DNA from: a virus
Length of the DNA stretch: 64,000 nucleotides
Virus record (IMG/VR): IMGVR_UViG_3300045007_000250
Coordinates: 1 to 64,000 of that record
Reading direction: 5' to 3' (one strand)
Shown: in pieces, positions 40,893 to 46,367 of the stretch
Position numbering within the stretch: position 1 is the stretch's first letter
Layout of the letters: each line of letters begins with the position of its first letter
The notes under the pieces: model-generated
Databases searched by the model: none
The model's input: only the letters and a program-made list of their open reading frames with translations
What the model was told of the DNA's origin: nothing
Translations under genes and position numbers: made by a program

Positions 40893-41303
40893 ATGAGCGA
40901 CGTGAAGGAGAAGAAGCAGCAGCGATTGGCGGAGCGTTGGCGCACTCGGATTCTCGTGGAGCTTGGCACGATGACGGATGCGGCCTTGGCAAAGAAGTAT
41001 TCCAAGAAGGTCGGATTCGTCATTGGGCGGCACACCATCTTCTATTTGCGCAAGGCCAATGGCATTCCGGCTTTTGAACAGCGGGCGTATTCGCCTCCGT
41101 CTTTCCGCGGTCGTTTGGAAGATGCGCACCCGGAGATCAAGGAGTTACTCGGTAAGGTGCCCGTGGTCGCGCTGGCGATGAGGTACGATGTGTCCCGGTC
41201 TTGCGTTCGGGCAGCGGCACAACGCCTTGGGCTTCCGACCCGTGCGCAGAATTTCGACGATGTGATTGCCGCGGCAGAGGCTAAGGTACAAGCGACGGCG
41301 TAG
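40893..41303 (+). CDS. helix-turn-helix DNA-binding protein
   Basis: This 136-residue protein starts behind GGAGAAAG. Two helix-turn-helix-like stretches are seen: TMTDAALAKKYSKKVGFVIG (about 24-43) and VPVVALAMRYDVSRSCVRAA (about 88-107), and the ends are basic. It stands alone under its own promoter and faces the minus-strand genes. It is a candidate regulator of the phage promoters, though nothing links it to the palindrome directly. Confidence 0.7.
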   Translation: MSDVKEKKQQRLAERWRTRILVELGTMTDAALAKKYSKKVGFVIGRHTIFYLRKANGIPAFEQRAYSPPSFRGRLEDAHPEIKELLGKVPVVALAMRYDVSRSCVRAAAQRLGLPTRAQNFDDVIAAAEAKVQATA

Positions 41304-41323
41304 GCTCAAGTCAAGAAGCAAGA

Positions 41324-41659
41324 TCAGGCGGCTTTGTTCTCAACTCGCCGGTCAATCACGTCCGTTAGCATGTCGCAGTACACGGTATCCACCGTTTCCA
41401 CCGTCGTCCACTTACCCCGGCGGATGCAGCCAAACTCCACGGTATAATCGTCGGAGCAGGTGAGCCATACGATGACCCATCCGGTGAAGTGGCGACCGGA
41501 GACGTAGAATTTCAAACCGCCTTCCATGAAGCTGCCAAAGCGGTGCGTCTTTGGCATGGCGATCAGCTTGCGCATTCCCCAAGAGCCGGGCACGAATGGG
41601 CCGTGCGCAGCAAAGATTTGGGCGCGGATGATGCTGGCGATTTCCATGTGGCGTTGCAT
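41324..41659 (-). CDS. hypothetical protein, 111 residues
   Basis: The ATG at 41659 follows AAGGAACTGACA, two bases after the stop of the 52-residue gene. The protein is beta-rich with several Trp and Tyr (GRHFTGWVIVWLTCSDDY) and looks like a small compact fold. It is second in the short minus-strand unit. No family is recognised. Confidence 0.75.
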   Translation of the reverse strand: MQRHMEIASIIRAQIFAAHGPFVPGSWGMRKLIAMPKTHRFGSFMEGGLKFYVSGRHFTGWVIVWLTCSDDYTVEFGCIRRGKWTTVETVDTVYCDMLTDVIDRRVENKAA

Positions 41660-41661
41660 TG

Positions 41662-41820
41662 TCAGTTCCTTTCCGTATCAAAGAGCGACTCGATTTCCCG
41701 AAGTTCGTTTTCCATGTCGGCAATCTCTTCCGGGGTGGCGGTAGCGCGTGCGGCTTCAAGTTCTGCCCGCAAGCCTTCGAGCATCTTCCCCGCCGCTTCA
41801 ATCATTTCTCGGTGTGTCAT
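41662..41820 (-). CDS. 52-residue coiled-coil protein
   Basis: ATG 41820 lies behind AAAGGACACGGACC, downstream of the minus-strand promoter. The product is one or two charged helices (EMIEAAGKMLEGLRAELEAA, then EIADMENELREIESLF) with heptad-like spacing. Small helical proteins like this often bind and inhibit a host enzyme, but that is inference. Confidence 0.7.
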   Translation of the reverse strand: MTHREMIEAAGKMLEGLRAELEAARATATPEEIADMENELREIESLFDTERN

Positions 41821-41850
41821 GGTCCGTGTCCTTTCTCAGTGTCTAGGGGT

Positions 41851-41879
41851 ATTCTGACACGCCTTTTTCGGCTTGTCAA
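41851..41879 (-). promoter_or_regulatory. minus-strand promoter TTGACA-17-CAGAAT
   Basis: TTGACA 41879-41874 and CAGAAT 41856-41851 on the minus strand, with GGCGTGT ending the spacer. It drives the 41820 and 41659 genes. Confidence 0.8.
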
Positions 41880-41887
41880 GGAAAAAG

Positions 41888-41901
41888 TGCAAGCGATTGC
41901 A
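41888..41901. promoter_or_regulatory. palindrome TGCAAGCGATTGCA upstream of minus promoter
   Basis: Exact site, 8 bp from the -35 box at 41879-41874, with an A/T stretch between. Confidence 0.8.
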
Positions 41902-41925
41902 TTTTTTCCTGGCCTCAAAATGCGG

Positions 41926-41955
41926 GGCACCCGGCTTTGCGACCGGGTGCCTTTT
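41926..41955 (+). terminator. strong hairpin with T-tract, + direction
   Basis: GGCACCCGG and CCGGGTGCC pair over 9 bp around an 8-base loop, followed by TTTT on the + strand. It would stop + transcripts running through the minus-strand genes. On the minus strand it lies in the leader of the transcript from 42024 and could attenuate it. Confidence 0.7.
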
Positions 41956-41995
41956 GGTGGGCTTTGTTGGAGGGGCCAAGTGGCAGTGTGGATGC

Positions 41996-42024
41996 TTTAT
42001 AACACGACTTTTTTGGCTTGTCAA
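41996..42024 (-). promoter_or_regulatory. second minus-strand promoter TTGACA-17-TATAAA
   Basis: TTGACA 42024-42019 and TATAAA 42001-41996. It is in tandem with the promoter at 41851-41879, and a hairpin lies between them. It has no palindrome. Confidence 0.75.
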
Positions 42025-42077
42025 GAGAAAAGTGGGGTGAGAAACCTTTTTTGGCCCTTCCCGCGACTTCTTTTTTC

Positions 42078-42106
42078 TTGACACGTCGGGAATGGCGTGT
42101 TAGGTT
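42078..42106 (+). promoter_or_regulatory. promoter TTGACA-17-TAGGTT
   Basis: TTGACA 42078-42083 and TAGGTT 42101-42106, with GGCGTGT. It is divergent from the promoter at 42024. The two -35 boxes are 53 bp apart. Confidence 0.85.
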
Positions 42107-42134
42107 TGGAGCAGGGACACGAAGGGGGACTTGA

Positions 42135-42266
42135 ATGCAATGCTCAATCTGCGGTGGTGAGTTGGTGGAGATGGGGGTGCTTGGCCGTTTGGTTCACCTT
42201 TGCTGCCGGAATTGCGGCCTGTGGTTCACTAAACGGAAGCGTCTCAAGCGCAAGGCGTCAAAGTAA
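42135..42266 (+). CDS. 43-residue zinc-ribbon protein
   Basis: The ATG lies behind AAGGGGGAC. CSIC and CCRNC (about residues 3-6 and 23-27) form a four-cysteine zinc ribbon, followed by a Lys/Arg tail. TAATG couples it to the next gene. Small basic zinc ribbons often bind RNA polymerase or DNA. Confidence 0.65.
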   Translation: MQCSICGGELVEMGVLGRLVHLCCRNCGLWFTKRKRLKRKASK

Positions 42267-42475
42267 TGTCTTTGACAAAAGAGGAAGAGGCGTTGGCGGA
42301 GCTTGCCTTTGGGCGCATTCTTCGCATGGCTTTCCGCCCCGCGCAAGCGGGGGACGTGGAGGAATACTACCGGTGCCGGGGGATCATGCTCGATCTTCTT
42401 GAGCCGGTATTTTCTTTTCAGGATACGCGCCCCAACTACGCCCGTGACCGTCTAAAAGGTGCGGCGGGGGGCTGA
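42266..42475 (+). CDS. hypothetical protein, 69 residues
   Basis: Coupled by TAATG to the zinc-ribbon gene. It is helical and acidic at the start (LTKEEEALAELAFGRILRM), with one Cys-Arg-Gly segment. No family is recognised. Confidence 0.65.
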   Translation: MSLTKEEEALAELAFGRILRMAFRPAQAGDVEEYYRCRGIMLDLLEPVFSFQDTRPNYARDRLKGAAGG

Positions 42476-42476
42476 C

Positions 42477-42833
42477 ATGGTAAACGACAAGGATTTTGTT
42501 CTCATTGCCGGTGATCCTTCCAAGTGGGACGCTGAAATACGCTCCCTTGCCGGGAATGTGTCTTTGTCCGCGTTGCAGAGTGCGCAGTTCATGGACGGGA
42601 GGCGCGGTGCGATTCTTCAACCGGTGCATGGTGGCAGAGAGTGGGTAGTCACGCATGACAGTTCCCTTTCTGGTTTTGTGGCGATCAACGGCATGAAACC
42701 GGTGGTGGACAAGCTGGTGGCGATCCGTGTGGGAATCGCGTGGGCGGAGAGGGCTCCGTTGAAGCGGGAGTTCTATGCTCGCCGGGTAGATGTGACACCG
42801 GAAGAGGTTGAAGCGGCGAGGAGGGCTGGATGA
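42477..42833 (+). CDS. hypothetical protein, 118 residues
   Basis: ATG 42477 lies one base after the previous stop. The protein is mixed alpha/beta with a Val/Gly-rich centre and a helical C terminus (EEVEAARRAG). It has no motif and is part of a four-gene accessory operon. Confidence 0.65.
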   Translation: MVNDKDFVLIAGDPSKWDAEIRSLAGNVSLSALQSAQFMDGRRGAILQPVHGGREWVVTHDSSLSGFVAINGMKPVVDKLVAIRVGIAWAERAPLKREFYARRVDVTPEEVEAARRAG

Positions 42834-42961
42834 TGGTGTGGAGACCTGAGACAGAACGCGGTGCTTGGGTCGTGCGGTGCTCTCAAAGACCGGGAAGAAA
42901 AATAATCTTTCAGTTGACAACGCTTTTTGGGTGTGTCAGAGTATCCGGTAATGAGTGAGGT
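42833..42961 (+). CDS. possible 42-residue peptide over a promoter
   Basis: ATG codons at 42830 and 42833 overlap the preceding stop. The frame then runs through the promoter at 42914-42942 and into the next gene. Composition is unremarkable (two Trp, several Arg). Because it spans a promoter it may be only an open stretch. Confidence 0.25.
42914..42942 (+). promoter_or_regulatory. promoter TTGACA-17-CAGAGT
   Basis: TTGACA 42914-42919 and CAGAGT 42937-42942, with TGT before the -10 box. Transcription would start about 42949, only two bases before the ATG of the next gene. Confidence 0.65.
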
Positions 42962-43211
42962 TGCGCCAGCTATCTTGAGGGAACCGGAGAAGTTGGTGGG
43001 CGTACCGAGTGAGAAAAAGCCTTTCTATGTTCGCTGTCCGCAGTGTCAGGTGCCTATCAGAATCTTAGATCGAGAGCGGAACGCAAAGCGCACGCTTTGT
43101 ACGTCCTGCTTCTCGGTTTTTGATCCTGAGACACAGCGGGTGTTGGTGAAACGCAATCTTCGCAACACCGATCCAATTGATCTTGACGACTTGGATGAGG
43201 TCAAACTATGA
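42951..43211 (+). CDS. zinc-ribbon protein, possibly leaderless
   Basis: This 86-residue protein has CPQC and CTSC (about residues 29-32 and 49-52), a zinc ribbon of the type found in transcription factors, and an acidic C terminus. No ribosome-binding site precedes ATG 42951. With the promoter above, the message may begin almost at the start codon. It overlaps the RlpA-like gene by 4 bases. Confidence 0.65.
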   Translation: MSEVAPAILREPEKLVGVPSEKKPFYVRCPQCQVPIRILDRERNAKRTLCTSCFSVFDPETQRVLVKRNLRNTDPIDLDDLDEVKL

Positions 43212-43681
43212 AACGATTTGTACTGGCGCTTTTTCTCTTCACCTTGGCTGTGTTCGTTCCCTTGGCGATCTCTGCCGCGCCCTCTCCGTTGCCGGTCATT
43301 GAGGGGGGCCGGGCGACGTACTATGCGGAGCCTTTTCATGGAAGACGGACAGCTTCGGGTGAAATCTACGACATGAACGCCATCACCGCGGCTCATCCGC
43401 GGTGGCCGTTTCACTCTTTGGTGCGTGTGACAAACAAAGATAATGGCAAGTCGGTGGATGTGCGTATCAATGATCGTGGTCCCTTCACCTGTGGCCGACG
43501 TGGGGGTGCGCGGTGCGTGCAGTGGGTCAGGCGTGATGATCGCCACATTGATCTCTCTCGTGCCGCCTTCTTCGCGATCTGTCAAAACTGCGGCAACCCC
43601 ATGACCGTGCGCCTTGAAGTGCTCCGGTGGGGTGCCGTTCCGCGAGGAAGTCGTGCCTGTGTTGTGGAAGCGGCTCCATGA
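43208..43681 (+). CDS. exported RlpA-like double-psi barrel protein
   Basis: This 157-residue protein has a signal peptide ([20 protein letters not shown], cleavage after about residue 24). The RlpA-like fold shows [28 protein letters not shown] and RINDRGPF with its conserved Asp. RlpA proteins are periplasmic and some cleave bare glycan strands of peptidoglycan. In a phage it may aid lysis or alter the wall of the infected cell. The lipobox Cys of bacterial RlpA is missing, so it is probably soluble. Confidence 0.82.
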   Translation: MKRFVLALFLFTLAVFVPLAISAAPSPLPVIEGGRATYYAEPFHGRRTASGEIYDMNAITAAHPRWPFHSLVRVTNKDNGKSVDVRINDRGPFTCGRRGGARCVQWVRRDDRHIDLSRAAFFAICQNCGNPMTVRLEVLRWGAVPRGSRACVVEAAP

Positions 43682-44119
43682 GTGGGCGGTGTGGCGGTGC
43701 ATCCGGCGCTCCCAAAAAGAACGATCCCGCTTGAAGCCGTTGGCGGGAGTGTTGAGAAGGAAGTTCTACCTCTTGACCGTGCGGAGAGTAGCGTAGCGGG
43801 TGTGCAATTCGTCAAATCTATTCAGGTGATTGGCTTTGAAGGGCGGAGACCAAGAGAGAAGATGCGGCTCTCCCTTACCTGCCAGCACATACCGGATGTA
43901 TTTACGGTGTTGGTACCCTTGGTTCCGCTGGTGCAGGCGTTGGACTTGTTCTCTGGTGACTTTGAAGATTTGGATTTTGATTTTCACCTGAAAAAGAAGA
44001 AGCTCCACCTGCTTTGCCCCTTTCTACTTTTGGTGGACGTGTTGGAGCGGGATGGAGCCTTGCTGCGTTACGAGAGGTCTTTAGTGAAGGATGGTCCAAC
44101 CCCTCCAAGAGCAGAGTAG
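43682..44119 (+). CDS. hypothetical protein, 145 residues
   Basis: The GTG at 43682 directly follows the RlpA-like stop. The C-terminal two thirds look protein-like: an alternating hydrophobic and acidic stretch (FTVLVPLVPLVQALDLFSG) and a Lys-rich helix. The opposite strand is also open here but its product looks less natural. The frame ends 39 bases inside the convergent minus-strand gene. Confidence 0.5.
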   Translation: MGGVAVHPALPKRTIPLEAVGGSVEKEVLPLDRAESSVAGVQFVKSIQVIGFEGRRPREKMRLSLTCQHIPDVFTVLVPLVPLVQALDLFSGDFEDLDFDFHLKKKKLHLLCPFLLLVDVLERDGALLRYERSLVKDGPTPPRAE

Positions 44120-44479
44120 AACGTGTCCGAGCGGATTTACCAGCACGTCACCGAGCATCATGGACGTGTGGTGGATTCCTTTTTCTTCTAGGAAAGCGTT
44201 GGCTTCGCCATCGGGGGACCAATTCTCTCCCTGCATAGCGAGAAACACCCCGTCGATTCCGTTTCCATCGGGGAAGCCAACGGTGCCTAAGAGGGTGTGT
44301 GTTTTCTCCAAGCGTTTCGGGTCGATAGGAACGGGATCAGGAAGCCAGTCCTTTCCGTCATCCGCAATCTTGCGCAGGGACTTTTCTTGCGCCAGATTTG
44401 GAATGAAACCCCTTTTCAAGTACCATACTTGGACTTTTCCGGGTATGAGGCCGAAATCTTGCAAGGTTGTTCTTTTCAT
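44081..44479 (-). CDS. hypothetical protein, 132 residues
   Basis: The ATG overlaps the preceding stop by 4 bases. It is an alpha/beta protein with a basic first third (WYLKRGFIPNLAQEKSLRK) and Gly/Leu-rich end. It has no motif and is second gene of the minus-strand pair. Confidence 0.72.
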   Translation of the reverse strand: MKRTTLQDFGLIPGKVQVWYLKRGFIPNLAQEKSLRKIADDGKDWLPDPVPIDPKRLEKTHTLLGTVGFPDGNGIDGVFLAMQGENWSPDGEANAFLEEKGIHHTSMMLGDVLVNPLGHVLLCSWRGWTILH

Positions 44480-44892
44480 AGTGCCACCATTGAGCGGGAT
44501 TCCGCCGGAAGTTCGTGGTCAAGCAGGGGGCGTCCGTTTTCCGCGTGGAAACGGCGTCCGTCCATGTAACGCGGGAACGTGCGCACGATGCTCTTTTCGT
44601 TGATTCTCAGGACACGCATGATCGGATCGTGCCCATACTTGGCTTTGAAGGCGTCCGCGAAGCACGCCGCGTCGCTATCTTCTTCCAGATAGACGAAGTA
44701 CCCGGTGTGGGGCGTCTGGAAAGAGTAGGACGTGATCTCGGTGGCGATTCCGAGTTGTTCTAAGAAGCGCCGGGCCACCTTGAGGTAGCCATGTCCCGGA
44801 TCGGAGATGAAATTGAAGGGGCGGTTCGGATTCAGTTCCGCGGTGCTTTCCGTCCGGGGATGCCAGCAGGTTTTGTGGGTTCTGGTACGCAT
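44476..44892 (-). CDS. hypothetical protein, 138 residues
   Basis: ATG 44892 stands behind AAAGGGCAAGGCG, about 30 bases from the minus-strand transcription start. The core (GYLKVARRFLEQLGIATEI, GYFVYLEEDSDAACFADAF) has the beta-alpha-beta look of a small ferredoxin-like domain. No family is recognised. Confidence 0.72.
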   Translation of the reverse strand: MRTRTHKTCWHPRTESTAELNPNRPFNFISDPGHGYLKVARRFLEQLGIATEITSYSFQTPHTGYFVYLEEDSDAACFADAFKAKYGHDPIMRVLRINEKSIVRTFPRYMDGRRFHAENGRPLLDHELPAESRSMVAL

Positions 44893-44929
44893 CGCCTTGC
44901 CCTTTCGTGGTCCGTGTCATCATGGGCAC

Positions 44930-44958
44930 ACTCTAACACGGCTTTTCCGGCTTGTCAA
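44930..44958 (-). promoter_or_regulatory. minus-strand promoter TTGACA-17-TAGAGT
   Basis: TTGACA 44958-44953 and TAGAGT 44935-44930. It drives the 44892 and 44479 genes. No good copy of the palindrome is upstream. Confidence 0.85.
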
Positions 44959-45199
44959 GGAAAAAAGGCGTACAAGCGTGGAAAGTGGGGTGTCCCGGTG
45001 ATTCGGTGGACGAAAGTTCAAGACCCCGGTGCTTGAGTGTGACCCCGCCTTTTTGCCGAGCGCGCCCAATTGCGGAGAGCCGGTCTTGAGTTCCTTGAGC
45101 GGGTGAAGAGTGCTCCGAGACCCGGCACCTAAGAAACCGGTGGGGTTGTCTTTGCGTTTGGTGCCGGTACATGGCCCCCGTCCCTTTTGATTTTCTCGC
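44959..45199. other. non-coding interval with inverted repeat
   Basis: About 240 bp between divergent units without a plausible gene. A perfect 8-bp inverted repeat, CCGGCACC (45122-45129) and GGTGCCGG (45160-45167), and a near match GCCGGTCT/AGACCCGGC just before it suggest a folded RNA or protein site. No promoter is seen for it. Confidence 0.4.
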
Positions 45200-45228
45200 T
45201 TGCCTTTTTTACAGATTGCCGGTATCCT
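45200..45228 (+). promoter_or_regulatory. promoter TTGCCT-17-TATCCT
   Basis: TTGCCT 45200-45205 and TATCCT 45223-45228. It lacks the GGCGTGT spacer end, as do the promoters at 45942 and 51796, hinting at a second, late class. Confidence 0.55.
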
Positions 45229-45260
45229 TGTCGTAGCGATTTCTCGAAAGGAGAGGGCCG

Positions 45261-45467
45261 ATGGCAGTTCTCAAAGTGTTCCACACGGACAAGATTGACG
45301 GAACTTCCATTCAGGAGACGGCGCTTGCGGCGGACGATTTCGTGAAGTATTTGGCCGCGCAGCAGGCGGTGGACCCGGCGCAGATGGACACGGCGATGAG
45401 TGACAACGGTTTCACCATCACGATCATGTCCGGTCTGAGCGACAGTGACTTTGGTGGGCCGCAGTAA
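45261..45467 (+). CDS. FHTDKID-type small protein, copy 1
   Basis: This 68-residue protein starts behind GAAAGGAG. It opens MAVLKVFHTDKIDGTSIQ, nearly the same as the next gene, so the two are tandem paralogues. It has no membrane or metal motif. Next to virion genes it may be a minor structural or decoration protein. Confidence 0.72.
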   Translation: MAVLKVFHTDKIDGTSIQETALAADDFVKYLAAQQAVDPAQMDTAMSDNGFTITIMSGLSDSDFGGPQ

Positions 45468-45482
45468 GGACGGGGGTGAAGC

Positions 45483-45683
45483 ATGGCCGGAATCAAAGCC
45501 TTTCACACGGACAAGATTGACGATGCTTCAATCAAGGCGGTTGAGGCGGATGCCAGTCTCTACGTGGACTCCCTGCGTCCTGACACGGTGGTACAGGTGC
45601 GCACGACCAAGTGTGACAACGGTTTCGTGATCGTTGTCATGGACGGTTTGAGTCGGTTCGGGGTGATTCTGCCGCCCAACTAA
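45483..45683 (+). CDS. FHTDKID-type small protein, copy 2
   Basis: This 66-residue paralogue of the preceding gene opens MAGIKAFHTDKIDDASIK and shares the later DNGF(T/V)I pattern. The GGGGTGAAGC before the ATG gives a weaker ribosome site. The copies have diverged beyond about half identity outside the shared opening. Confidence 0.72.
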   Translation: MAGIKAFHTDKIDDASIKAVEADASLYVDSLRPDTVVQVRTTKCDNGFVIVVMDGLSRFGVILPPN

Positions 45684-45697
45684 GCGGTGGGTGACGC

Positions 45698-45877
45698 ATG
45701 AAGGACAAACGCGGAGGCGTGAGCTTTCAGGATCGCGGTACGCCCGGCTCTCCGGTGAGGGTGGCGGGCCGTCCGGCGAAGACGACGGATTTGACTCCGG
45801 GGAACAAAACCAAGGGTCTGAGGGTCCGTCTGATTGAGGACAAACCGCTGAAATTCGATCCTCAAGGCGTGCGCTGA
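45698..45877 (+). CDS. 59-residue basic Gly/Pro-rich protein
   Basis: ATG 45698 follows the previous stop by 14 bases. It is Lys/Arg-rich with Gly/Pro turns (QDRGTPGSPVRVAGRPAKTT), then a beta-like end. It is likely disordered or a small virion cement protein. No family is recognised. Confidence 0.6.
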   Translation: MKDKRGGVSFQDRGTPGSPVRVAGRPAKTTDLTPGNKTKGLRVRLIEDKPLKFDPQGVR

Positions 45878-45941
45878 GACAGTAGCTTTTCTTGGGATGT
45901 GCGCTAGGACTGCCCGGTGGTCTTGGCGCATTTCTTTTCTC

Positions 45942-45970
45942 TTGCCATTCCCTGTGCCTTCCTTTAGAAT
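45942..45970 (+). promoter_or_regulatory. promoter TTGCCA-17-TAGAAT
   Basis: TTGCCA 45942-45947 and TAGAAT 45965-45970, 44 bp before the next gene. Confidence 0.6.
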
Positions 45971-46014
45971 ACTTGGCGGAGTGGGCGAAGCCCCAAACAC
46001 AAAGGAGTGTGCAA

Positions 46015-46356
46015 ATGGCCTTGGTGCAGTATTTCACGGTGAACCGCCAAGATCAGCGGGCGCTTGAAGACCTACAAGATCAGGTCAACACGTTTCTCGC
46101 AACTCTGGCGGGTGGTACTCCCGTTGAGACATCCCTGAAATTCAGTCGCTACGAAATCGTGGCTGAGATCATTTACGGGGATGGCGTCGGCGGGCAGGTG
46201 ATCGGGGACGATGGGTTTGGCAACGTCATTCTGTGGTTCTCGTCGGACCACAAGAACTGGCTGCGTTTCAACGTGGCGGAAAACCGCTTCGAGTTCGCTT
46301 TGAACGACGTGGTGGTGGGGATCGTTGACGAAAACGGCCCCGGCCAACCGTCGTAA
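46015..46356 (+). CDS. hypothetical virion-type protein, 113 residues
   Basis: AAAGGAGTGTGCAA precedes the ATG. A helical N terminus (QDQRALEDLQDQVNTFLATL) is followed by a beta-rich domain with Trp and Phe (VILWFSSDHKNWLRFNV). The layout fits a small tail-fibre partner or chaperone for the repeat protein downstream. Confidence 0.65.
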   Translation: MALVQYFTVNRQDQRALEDLQDQVNTFLATLAGGTPVETSLKFSRYEIVAEIIYGDGVGGQVIGDDGFGNVILWFSSDHKNWLRFNVAENRFEFALNDVVVGIVDENGPGQPS

Positions 46357-46367
46357 GGGGGACGACA

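Noticed and set aside
41903-41995. A second small RNA on the minus strand from the promoter at 42024
   Set aside because: The hairpin there has its T-tract on the + strand and transcription would simply continue into the minus-strand genes, so tandem promoters explain it better.
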